A model generated the notes under the pieces. It worked only from the letters and a program-made list of their open reading frames with translations. It made no database searches and was not told the DNA's origin. Of a stretch of DNA of 57,647 nucleotides, positions 6,813-13,836 are shown piece by piece. Position 1 is the stretch's first letter, and each line of letters begins with the position of its first letter. Made by a program: the position numbers and the translations under genes. The stretch spans positions 1 to 57,647 of the forward strand of contig NZ_JAKGBZ010000022.1 in NCBI RefSeq assembly GCF_021556475.1, read 5' to 3'. This DNA comes from Acidiphilium iwatense. GTDB lineage: Bacteria; Pseudomonadota; Alphaproteobacteria; Acetobacterales; Acetobacteraceae.

Positions 6813-7970
6813 ATGGCGGCGCGGCATCGGTCCCTCTCGGAGCGCGGGCAACTCGACCTGTTTCGGGCGCTCCCCGGCGACTTCGCGCCACGAGACGCGC
6901 AGGGTCTCATGGCCTATCCCTTCTTCTCCCTTTCCAAAACCCATCGCATCGCGCCAATCGACTTCGCCGCCGGCGATGTCGCGATCCGCGTCGAAGCCGT
7001 GCCCGATCACGGCATGGCGACGATCTGGGATGCGGACATCCTGATCTGGGCGGCGAGCCAGATCGTCGAGGCGCGCGATGCCGGCTTGCGCACTTCGCGC
7101 CTGATGGCCGCCACGCCCTACGAAGTCCTCACCTATATCGGCCGTGGCACCAGTTTGCGCGACTATCAGCGCCTCAAGGCAGCGTTGGACCGGCTGCAAT
7201 CGACCACCGTCTCCACCTCGATCCGCCAGCCGGCGGAAAGCCGCCGCCATCGCTTCTCCTGGATCAACGAATGGCAGGAGCGCACAGACCGCGCCGGAAA
7301 GCCCGCCGGCATCGAACTGATCGTACCCGACTGGTTCTACCAGGCTGTCCTCGACAATGCTCTCGTTCTCACCATCGACCGCGCCTATTTCGACCTGACC
7401 GGGGGCCTTGATCGCTGGCTCTATCGGCTGGTGCGCAAGCATGGCGGTCGCCAGCGCAATGGCTGGCGCTTCGACTTCCGCCATCTCCATCAGAAATCCG
7501 GCAGCCTCTCGCCGTTCAAGCGCTTCGCCTTCGAGCTGCGCGACATCATTCGCCGCCAGCCATTGCCCGGCTACACGCTGTTCATCGAGGTCGAGATCGG
7601 CGGGCGCACGCTGCTCGCATTCGAGCCTGCGCCGCCCTGTGGACAAGCTGTGAATGACCTCGTGCTATCGGGAACCGGCGCTATCGTGCCATCAGGAACC
7701 CGACTATCGTGCTATCGGGAACCCAAACCGGGCATAACCCGCGACAGCAAAAGCGAAAATCGCGCCCTTAACTTAGAATCTAACCAAGAACCTAACTTTG
7801 AAGAGGGCGCACGCGATGTGGACAACATCGCTTCAGGAGCTTCGATCCCATCCCGAATAGTTCCGAAAGATAGCAGCGAAGGCACGTCTTTCCGTAAAGA
7901 CGGTTTTACGGATCGCGATGTGACCGCCACTTCGCAGCTTCCTCTCGATACTTCGGGAGGCGCGCAATGA
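6813..7970 (+). CDS. repA: Replication initiator protein A (RPA family)
   Basis: A 385-residue RPA (PF10134-type) plasmid/ICE replication initiator. The conserved core runs from about residue 30 (GLMAYPFFSLSKTHRIAPID) through WDADILIWAASQIVEA, YEVLTYIGRGTSLRDYQRL and ERTDRAGKPAGIELIVPDWF to FELRDIIRRQPLPGYTLF. The last 100 residues are low-complexity because the DNA there carries iteron-like repeats, DnaA-box-like words and 12-mers. Its stop overlaps the parA start (ATGA). Such initiators allow the excised circle to replicate and stay in the population. The start ATG 6813 is the first after the HTH gene. Confidence 0.85.
   Translation: MAARHRSLSERGQLDLFRALPGDFAPRDAQGLMAYPFFSLSKTHRIAPIDFAAGDVAIRVEAVPDHGMATIWDADILIWAASQIVEARDAGLRTSRLMAATPYEVLTYIGRGTSLRDYQRLKAALDRLQSTTVSTSIRQPAESRRHRFSWINEWQERTDRAGKPAGIELIVPDWFYQAVLDNALVLTIDRAYFDLTGGLDRWLYRLVRKHGGRQRNGWRFDFRHLHQKSGSLSPFKRFAFELRDIIRRQPLPGYTLFIEVEIGGRTLLAFEPAPPCGQAVNDLVLSGTGAIVPSGTRLSCYREPKPGITRDSKSENRALNLESNQEPNFEEGARDVDNIASGASIPSRIVPKDSSEGTSFRKDGFTDRDVTATSQLPLDTSGGAQ
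7639..7827. other. Origin-like array inside repA
   Basis: Two identical TGTGGACAA words (7639-7647, 7819-7827), one base from the DnaA box TGTGGATAA, flank two repeat sets. Set one has three 23-24 bp repeats beginning TCGTGCYATCRGGAACC at 7660, 7684 and 7707. Set two has three 12-mers of the form YYTAACYWWGAA at 7767-7778, 7779-7790 and 7791-7802, in a locally AT-rich stretch. The order iterons, AT-rich short repeats, DnaA-like boxes is that of a theta-type plasmid origin. Confidence 0.6.
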
Positions 7971-8620
7971 TCGTTGCCTTTCTCAACCAGAAGGGTGGCG
8001 TCGGCAAGACGACGCTGGCGCTCAACCTCGCCGGCGAATGGGCCGGAAGGGGAAAGCGCGTCACGCTGGTCGATGCCGATCCGCAAGGTTCGGCGCTCGA
8101 TTGGTCGCAGCAGCGCGCGCGAGAGGGCGTCCCCCGACGGTTCGGTGTCGTCGGCCTGGCCCGCGATACGTTGCATCGGGAAGCACCTGAGCTGGCGCGG
8201 GATGCCGATCATGTCGTCATCGACGGCCCGCCGCGCATCGCCGGGCTCATGCGCTCGGCGCTGCTCGCGGCCGACCTGGTGCTGATCCCCGTGCAGCCGT
8301 CGCCGTTCGACGGTTGGGCCTCGGCCGAGATGCTGGCGCTCGTCGCCGAGGCGCGCATCTATCGGCCTGTGCTGGTCGCGCGGTTCGTGCTGAATCGCTG
8401 CGGCGCGCGCACCATCATCGCCCGCGAGACCGCCGAGACGCTGGCCGATCACGATCCGCCGGTGCTCACCTGCATGATCGGCCAGCGCGTCGCCTTCGCG
8501 GCCGCGGCGCAATCGGGCCGGCTCGTTTCCGAACTCGATGAGTCGGATTTCGCCGCGCGCGAGATCGCCGCGCTCGCGACCGCCATCGAGCGCCTCGGCA
8601 TCGGGAGGATCGCCCCATGA
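7967..8620 (+). CDS. parA: ParA-family partition ATPase
   Basis: A 217-residue small ParA. The deviant Walker A motif is KGGVGKTT at residues 9-16, motif A' is VDADPQGSALDW, and the Walker B-like segment is HVVIDGPPRIAGLMRSALL. It lacks an N-terminal HTH, as in type Ib ParA proteins. It overlaps repA and the methyltransferase by ATGA, so all three are translationally coupled. No parB with a ParB/Spo0J fold follows; the RHH-like protein at 9366 may be the partner. Its role is probably stabilising the excised ICE. Confidence 0.9.
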   Translation: MIVAFLNQKGGVGKTTLALNLAGEWAGRGKRVTLVDADPQGSALDWSQQRAREGVPRRFGVVGLARDTLHREAPELARDADHVVIDGPPRIAGLMRSALLAADLVLIPVQPSPFDGWASAEMLALVAEARIYRPVLVARFVLNRCGARTIIARETAETLADHDPPVLTCMIGQRVAFAAAAQSGRLVSELDESDFAAREIAALATAIERLGIGRIAP

Positions 8621-9369
8621 CGATCGCCGCCGTGTTGACCGGCGATTGCCGCGAACTGATGCCGCCGCGCGGCCCGTTCGACATGATCCTCGCTGACCCG
8701 CCCTATGGTGACACGTCGCTGGCCTGGGAGCGGCGCGTGACCGGCTGGCTGCCGCTCGCCCGCCGATTGCTTGCACTGACGGGTTCAATGTGGCTGTTCG
8801 GTTCGCTGCGCGCCTTCATGGCCGTGGCGTCCGAACTGCACGAAGCGGGCTTCCGCTACGCGCAGGAAATCATCTGGGAGAAGCAGAACGGCTCCGGCTT
8901 TTATGCCGATCGCTTCAAGCGCGTGCATGAGCTGGTCGCGCAGTTCTATCGCGACGACGCGGCATGGAGTGCGGTCTATAACGCTGTGCAGACGACGCCG
9001 GACGCCACCACACGTACCGTCCGGCGCAAGCGCCGACCGCCGCATACCGGGCATATCGAGGCCGGCCATTATGTCAGCGAGGACGGCGGCCCGCGTCTGA
9101 CGCGCTCCGTCATCTATGCGCGCAACGCGCACGGCCGCGCCATCCATCCGACCGAGAAGCCTGCGGCGATTTTGGAAATCTTGATCCGAACGAGTTGCCC
9201 GGAGGGCGGGCTGGTAGCCGACTGGTTCGCCGGCTCGGGTGCTACCGGCGAAGCCTGCCGGCTCACCGGGCGCCGTTATCTCGGCTGCGAGATCGACGCG
9301 GCGATGGCGGAGAAAGCCCGCGCCCGGATCGGCACCGTGCTGCCGTTCGACGGGAGGGCGGCACCATGA
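8617..9369 (+). CDS. DNA amino-methyltransferase (beta class)
   Basis: A 250-residue N6-adenine or N4-cytosine DNA methyltransferase. Motif IV DPPYGD lies at residues 27-32 and motif I WFAGSGATGEA at about 203-213; this order with the C-terminal SAM site marks the beta group. No restriction gene accompanies it, so it is an orphan methylase carried in the ICE replication operon. Possible roles are protection from host restriction after transfer or control of element genes. The target sequence cannot be read from the protein. Confidence 0.88.
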   Translation: MTIAAVLTGDCRELMPPRGPFDMILADPPYGDTSLAWERRVTGWLPLARRLLALTGSMWLFGSLRAFMAVASELHEAGFRYAQEIIWEKQNGSGFYADRFKRVHELVAQFYRDDAAWSAVYNAVQTTPDATTRTVRRKRRPPHTGHIEAGHYVSEDGGPRLTRSVIYARNAHGRAIHPTEKPAAILEILIRTSCPEGGLVADWFAGSGATGEACRLTGRRYLGCEIDAAMAEKARARIGTVLPFDGRAAP

Positions 9370-9617
9370 GCGAACGCCCGACCCGGCGCGGTTTCGCGGC
9401 GCGGCCAACCGATCCCGAGCACTGGATCAAGGCCGCCGATACGCCGCCGCGCGCCGAGGCGGCGGCTGGCTTCACCGCTCGGCTGACCATCGACGTGGCG
9501 CCCGAGCTGCGTGGCCGGATCAAGGTCGCCGCGTTTCGGCGCGGGATCACGGTCGCAGACATGCTGCGCGAGCTGCTCGCGCGCGAATTTCCTCCAACTG
9601 ACGGAGAGTCTTCATGA
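9366..9617 (+). CDS. Small RHH-like protein, possible ParB-like partner
   Basis: An 83-residue protein whose C-terminal half (ARLTIDVAPELRGRIKVAAF then GITVADMLRELLAREF) has the strand-helix-helix pattern of ribbon-helix-helix DNA-binding proteins. The N-terminus is polar and disordered. It overlaps the methyltransferase upstream and the DUF2840 gene downstream by ATGA. Its position after parA suggests a centromere-binding or autoregulatory role. The start ATG 9366 is set by coupling. Confidence 0.7.
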   Translation: MSERPTRRGFAARPTDPEHWIKAADTPPRAEAAAGFTARLTIDVAPELRGRIKVAAFRRGITVADMLRELLAREFPPTDGESS

Positions 9618-10132
9618 GCGGCACAGCGACATCCCGCGTGCTCGGCCCCATGTCGGTCGCGCGCCATACCGAAAGCCTCACCCATGTCGAGCTGACCTGG
9701 ATCGAGAAGCGCATCGAGAACTGGATCAGGTTCGGCCGCGAGGCGCACGACCAGGTCCTCGATCGCCGGCGGCGCGTCCTGTCCTTCCGTCCCGGCAGCA
9801 CCTTCGCCTTCATCCGCTGGGCGGCCAACGACTTCGGCACGATCCTTTCGCGCATCGACATCGTGCGCGCCGTCGAGCCGGGCGCGTCCTTTCAGACGCT
9901 GCCTTTCGTGCGCCCCGGCGGCGACATTCTGCTCAAGATCGAAGGCTGGCCGAAGGTCGAGCAGGTGCTCCGCCACATCGACGCGGTGGAAGCCGCCGGC
10001 CTCGATGCTTGCGACGTCGCACCCGATCACTGGCGGCATGTCAACAACCGGATGAGCGCCGGCGAGGAGCCGCGCGCCTACACGGTCGAGCGCCATCAGG
10101 CCTGGCTCAAGCGACGGGAGATCGAAGGATGA
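9614..10132 (+). CDS. DUF2840 family protein
   Basis: A 172-residue DUF2840 protein of unknown function, found almost only in conjugative elements between parA and traF. Recognisable parts are ESLTHVELTWIEKRIENWIR, FGREAHDQVLDRRRRVLSF and FAFIRWAANDFGTILSRIDI. It has no signal peptide or membrane helix, so it is probably cytoplasmic. ATGA overlaps join it to both neighbours. Confidence 0.8.
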   Translation: MSGTATSRVLGPMSVARHTESLTHVELTWIEKRIENWIRFGREAHDQVLDRRRRVLSFRPGSTFAFIRWAANDFGTILSRIDIVRAVEPGASFQTLPFVRPGGDILLKIEGWPKVEQVLRHIDAVEAAGLDACDVAPDHWRHVNNRMSAGEEPRAYTVERHQAWLKRREIEG

Positions 10133-10731
10133 CCCGCTTCGGCTATGTCATAGTGACGTATTTCGCGTGCGTCGGCGTCGCCATCGCATCCTTCGTGTCC
10201 CTGCCGGTCAAGCTGGTGTGGAACGCCTCGGCCAGCGTGCCGATCGGCTTCTACGAAATCGTGCCGGTTCGCCATCCCGCCGTCACCGACCTGCTGGCGG
10301 TCATGCCGCCTAAGCCGCTCGCCGACTTCATGGTCGCGCGCCGCTACATCGGCCGCGACGTGCCGCTGATGAAGCGCGTCATGGCGCTGCCAGGGCAAAC
10401 GGTCTGCCGCATCGGCCTTCACATCACGGTCGACGGCGTGCCGGTCGGCGATGCGCTCGACCGCGATCGCAAGGGCCGCCCGTTGCCGGTCTGGCAGGGC
10501 TGCCAGCGCGTCCCGGCCGGCGATCTCTTCCTGATGAATCCGAACGTCCGCGACAGCTTCGACGGACGCTATTTCGGGCCGCTCCCTGCGCGCGACGTCA
10601 TCGGGCGGGCGATCCCTCTCTACACCGACGAGGCCGGCGATGGCCGTTTCGTCTGGCGCGCGCCGGTCGCGGTGGCGACGCCCGCCAGTTCCATCCCCAC
10701 CGCATCCTCACGGAGAACATCATGTCCATGA
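10129..10731 (+). CDS. traF: TraF, S26-family conjugal pilin peptidase
   Basis: A 200-residue signal-peptidase-like protein. One N-terminal membrane helix (about residues 5-27) precedes the catalytic serine in NASASVPIGFY (S36), and the general-base lysine is in PLMKRVMALPG (K82). RP4 TraF cleaves and cyclises the TrbC pilin; the trbC gene is present at 17408, so the same job is likely. The gene overlaps DUF2840 by four bases, and its last ten bases overlap the second DUF736 gene. Confidence 0.9.
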   Translation: MTRFGYVIVTYFACVGVAIASFVSLPVKLVWNASASVPIGFYEIVPVRHPAVTDLLAVMPPKPLADFMVARRYIGRDVPLMKRVMALPGQTVCRIGLHITVDGVPVGDALDRDRKGRPLPVWQGCQRVPAGDLFLMNPNVRDSFDGRYFGPLPARDVIGRAIPLYTDEAGDGRFVWRAPVAVATPASSIPTASSRRTSCP

Positions 10732-11069
10732 TCGGTCAATTCACGCGCGACGAGAAAGGCTATATCGGCAACCTGGATACGCTCCTGCTCCAGCAGGACA
10801 TCATCATCGTTCCGGCCGAGCCGTCGGACGCCGAAAACGCACCGGATTATCGCGTTCACGTCTTCGACGCGGTGAACAACGAAACCGGATCGGAGATCGG
10901 CGCCGGCTGGAAGCGCACCGGCGAGAAAGCCGGCAATTACGTTGCGCTCCAGATCGACGATCCGAGCTTCGCCCAGCCGATCCGCGCCAATCTGTTCCAG
11001 TCCACCAATGACAAAGCCTCCTGGGGCCTGCACTGGACCCGTCCGCCTAAGCGTGGCGATCGGGACTGA
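10722..11069 (+). CDS. DUF736 family protein (second copy)
   Basis: A 115-residue DUF736 protein with the family pattern MSMIGQFTRDEKGYIG, GWKRTGEKAGNYVALQIDDP and RANLFQSTNDKASW. It resembles the 4315 gene in the GW/SKR-N/DDPSF core but differs elsewhere. CGGAGAA lies upstream of the ATG at 10722. It sits inside the transfer operon between traF and the transglycosylase, the usual location in ICEMlSymR7A-type elements. Function unknown. Confidence 0.85.
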   Translation: MSMIGQFTRDEKGYIGNLDTLLLQQDIIIVPAEPSDAENAPDYRVHVFDAVNNETGSEIGAGWKRTGEKAGNYVALQIDDPSFAQPIRANLFQSTNDKASWGLHWTRPPKRGDRD

Positions 11070-11072
11070 ACG

Positions 11073-11834
11073 ATGCGCGGGTTACGTCATCGTGCGGCCG
11101 TCGGGAGGGTTCGCGCCCTCCGGCGGCCTGTCGTCCTTCTCCTTTCCGGCCTGATGGCCTTTGCCGCGATACCGGCGATCGCCCGTGCGCAGACCGTGCC
11201 GCCGCCCGTCGTTACGGCCTCGCCCTACGTGGCCTTCGTCACGCAGGCGGCGCGGCGTTTCGGCATCCCAGAAGCATGGATATGGGCGGTCATGCACATC
11301 GAGAGCCACGGCCACGCGCGCGCGACCTCGCCCAAGGGCGCCATGGGCCTGATGCAGATCATGCCTGACACCTGGGCGGGTTTGCGCGCGCGTTACGGCC
11401 TCGGCAGCGATCCCTATGATCCGCGCGACAACATACTGGCGGGCTCGGCCTATCTGCGCGAGATGCACGACCGCTACGGTGCGCCGGGCTTCCTCGCGGC
11501 CTATAATGCCGGGCCAAACCGCTACGATGATTACGTCGCCGATGGTCGACCTCTGCCGGCCGAGACCGTCGCCTATGTCACCGCCATGGCACCTCTGATC
11601 GGCGCCGATCCGCTCCCCGGCAGCACCGCCATCGCGATCGCCGATCCGCTGGCCTGGACGCGCGCGCCGCTCTTCATCGCGCAGCTCGAGCGCATTGCCC
11701 GCGCCAACCCCATGCAGGCCGACGCGCATTTGAACGGCGCTCCGGCTGCACCGTCGGCGCAAGATTTCGCCGCCGATCCACCGCGCTCGGACGGGCTTTT
11801 CGTCGGTCGCAGCGACGCCGCGAGGCCTAAATGA
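11073..11834 (+). CDS. VirB1-like lytic transglycosylase
   Basis: A 253-residue secreted SLT-domain protein. An N-terminal arginine-rich segment and hydrophobic helix (residues 17-38, ending IARAQ) form a signal peptide. The catalytic glutamate is E77 in MHIESHG, followed by the GAMGLMQIMPDTW core and AYNAGPNRYDDY, all SLT landmarks. It should cut peptidoglycan locally so the mating channel can cross the wall. The C-terminal 70 residues are low-complexity. Its TGA overlaps the next ATG. Confidence 0.9.
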   Translation: MRGLRHRAAVGRVRALRRPVVLLLSGLMAFAAIPAIARAQTVPPPVVTASPYVAFVTQAARRFGIPEAWIWAVMHIESHGHARATSPKGAMGLMQIMPDTWAGLRARYGLGSDPYDPRDNILAGSAYLREMHDRYGAPGFLAAYNAGPNRYDDYVADGRPLPAETVAYVTAMAPLIGADPLPGSTAIAIADPLAWTRAPLFIAQLERIARANPMQADAHLNGAPAAPSAQDFAADPPRSDGLFVGRSDAARPK

Positions 11835-12082
11835 CGTCCGTGGCCCTCAATCGCGCTCTGGCGCAGCATGGCGTGCCGTGGAGTGCCGACAGGAGAAGAG
11901 CGGGAACCACGACAGACCGATGGCAGGATAAAAGGGCGCGAGGTGCGCGCTCGGACGGTTGTGGTTTTTCAAAGGGTTATCATACGATTTCGCGAGGTGC
12001 GCCCTCTGGGAGCAGCCTCCGGCGCACCCGCTTTTCCAGCTATTTCAATGCCGTTGCGCGATGTGCGGAGTCCGGCCGATGA
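11831..12082 (+). CDS. Small basic protein bridging transglycosylase and relaxase
   Basis: An 83-residue frame rich in Arg, Ser and Gly, with no family signal. It is supported mainly by coupling: its ATG overlaps the transglycosylase stop and its TGA overlaps the relaxase ATG, both as ATGA. The underlying DNA also holds a 12-bp direct repeat and a 7-bp inverted repeat that look like an oriT, so the frame may exist mostly to carry translation through a cis-acting site. Confidence 0.35.
   Translation: MTSVALNRALAQHGVPWSADRRRAGTTTDRWQDKRARGARSDGCGFSKGYHTISRGAPSGSSLRRTRFSSYFNAVARCAESGR
11931..12010. other. Candidate origin of transfer
   Basis: The direct repeat CGCGAGGTGCGC occurs at 11937-11948 and 11991-12002. 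AGGGCGC (11933-11939) and GCGCCCT (11999-12005) form an inverted repeat enclosing the region. The interior is relatively AT-rich (GGTTTTTCAAAGGGTTATCA). The site lies 70-150 bp before the relaxase start, where oriT is expected. The nick site was not identified. Confidence 0.35.
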
Positions 12083-13818
12083 CCGGCGACGACAATTTCC
12101 GCATCCGCCCTGGCCGCATCCGCTCGACCCGCGCGCAGGCGTCGCGGCCCTTCATCGCGCAAGCACTCGCTGCCGCCAAACGTGCCGGCGGAGCAACCTC
12201 CCGCAGCGGCGCGATCAGCCACGGCCATCGCTCGCGCTTCGGCAAGGGCCAGCGTGCGTCTGTCCAGGCCAACCGGCTCATCACCGCGCGCTCACGCGGC
12301 ACCGTCGTGAAGGCGCGCGTTGTCCGCCACGGCGGACGCGGCGCGCCGCTTGGCACCCATCTCAACTATCTGCGCCGCGAGGGCGTCACCCGGGATGGGG
12401 AAAAGGCCAGGCTGTTCGGACCGGACACCGATGACGCGGATGCGCGGGACTTCGCCGAACGCACCGAGGACGATCGCCACCATTTCCGCTTCATCGTCTC
12501 GCCGGACGACGCCGCGGAGATGTCCGACCTCAAGACCTTCACCCGCGATCTGGTCAGCCAGATGGAGAAGGATTTGGACACCCGCCTTGAATGGGTCGGC
12601 GTCGCGCACTGGAACACCGAGCATCCCCATGTCCATCTGATCGCGCGGGGTGTCCGAGAGGACGGCGCGGATCTCGTCATCTCGCGCGACTATATCAAGG
12701 AAGGGATGCGCGACCGGGCGCGCGATCTCATCACCCAGGAACTCGGCCCACGCACCGATCACGACATCCGCCACGCGATCGAGCGCCAGGTCGAGGCCGA
12801 GCGCTGGACCGATCTCGACCGCCAGCTCGCGCGCGACGGCTATCGCACCGGCGTCATCGACATGGCACCGTCGCCCGATCGCCAGCCCGACGGATTCCAT
12901 GCCCTCAAGGTTGGCCGGCTGCGCAAGCTCGAATCCCTCGGCCTTGCCGATCAGGTCGGCCCCGGCCAGTGGGTGCTCTCGGATAAGGCCGAAGCGACGC
13001 TGCGCGAGCTGGGTGAGCGTAGTGACATCATCAAGCGCATCCATGGGGGTCTCACCGATCGCGGCATCAAGCGCGGCGCGGCGAACTATGTGCTGGCCGG
13101 CGAGAGTCTGGACGATCCGATCGTCGGCCGGCTGGTCGCGCGCGGGCTCGACGACGAATTGAAGGGCACCGCCTATGCAGTGGTCGATGGCGTCGATGGC
13201 CGCACCCATCACATCAAGCTGCCCGACCTCGATGCCACCGGCGACAGCCGGCGCGGCTCGATCGTTGAGCTACGCAAGTTCGATGATGCGCGAGGACAAA
13301 GGCGCGTGGCGCTCGCCGTCCGCTCCGACCTCGACGTCGAGGCGCAGGTCACAGCGTCGGGCGCCACTTGGCTCGACCGGCAGGCGATCGCGCGCGAGCC
13401 TGCGGCACTCGGCGAAGCCGGTTTCGGCGCCGAGGTCCGCGCGGCAATGGAGCTTCGTGCCGAACGCCTGATCGCCGAGGGGCTCGCCGAGCGGCAGGGC
13501 CAGACCGTCATCTTCCAGCGCAAGCTGATCGACACGCTGCGCCATCGCGAGGTCGAGGCGCTTGGGCAGAAGCTCGCGGCCGAGACGGGCCGCTCCTTCA
13601 CCCGATCCGCCGCCGGTGAATTTGTCGCCGGCACCTATAGCCGGCGCTTCGCGCTCAGTTCCGGCCGCTTCGCCATGATCGACGACGGCTTGGGCTTCCA
13701 GCTCGTGCCCTGGACCCCCTCGATCGAAAAGCAGCTTGGCCGCCACGTCTCCGGCATCGCGCGCGGCGATGGCGGTGTCGATTGGGGCTTCGGCCGCAAG
13801 CGCGGACTCGGCCTCTAA
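12079..13818 (+). CDS. rlxS: Relaxase with DUF3363 (RlxS-like)
   Basis: A 580-residue mobilisation nuclease. The metal-binding histidine triad is in NTEHPHVHLIARG (H182, H184, H186). The likely nicking tyrosine is in GTHLNYLRREG (Y97). The remaining 390 residues match DUF3363, typical of relaxases next to VirD4 proteins in alphaproteobacterial ICEs. It should cut one strand at oriT and pilot it into the recipient. The start at 12079 (MTGDDNFRIRPGRIRSTRAQ) is chosen from the ATGA overlap; an in-frame extension to 11959 crosses the oriT-like repeats and is unlikely. Confidence 0.88.
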   Translation: MTGDDNFRIRPGRIRSTRAQASRPFIAQALAAAKRAGGATSRSGAISHGHRSRFGKGQRASVQANRLITARSRGTVVKARVVRHGGRGAPLGTHLNYLRREGVTRDGEKARLFGPDTDDADARDFAERTEDDRHHFRFIVSPDDAAEMSDLKTFTRDLVSQMEKDLDTRLEWVGVAHWNTEHPHVHLIARGVREDGADLVISRDYIKEGMRDRARDLITQELGPRTDHDIRHAIERQVEAERWTDLDRQLARDGYRTGVIDMAPSPDRQPDGFHALKVGRLRKLESLGLADQVGPGQWVLSDKAEATLRELGERSDIIKRIHGGLTDRGIKRGAANYVLAGESLDDPIVGRLVARGLDDELKGTAYAVVDGVDGRTHHIKLPDLDATGDSRRGSIVELRKFDDARGQRRVALAVRSDLDVEAQVTASGATWLDRQAIAREPAALGEAGFGAEVRAAMELRAERLIAEGLAERQGQTVIFQRKLIDTLRHREVEALGQKLAAETGRSFTRSAAGEFVAGTYSRRFALSSGRFAMIDDGLGFQLVPWTPSIEKQLGRHVSGIARGDGGVDWGFGRKRGLGL

Positions 13819-13836
13819 TCGAAAGGACTTGTTTCC

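Noticed and set aside
11959-12078. N-terminal extension of the relaxase
   Set aside because: It would translate the oriT-like repeats and ignore the ATGA coupling at 12079; the sequence there has no relaxase character.
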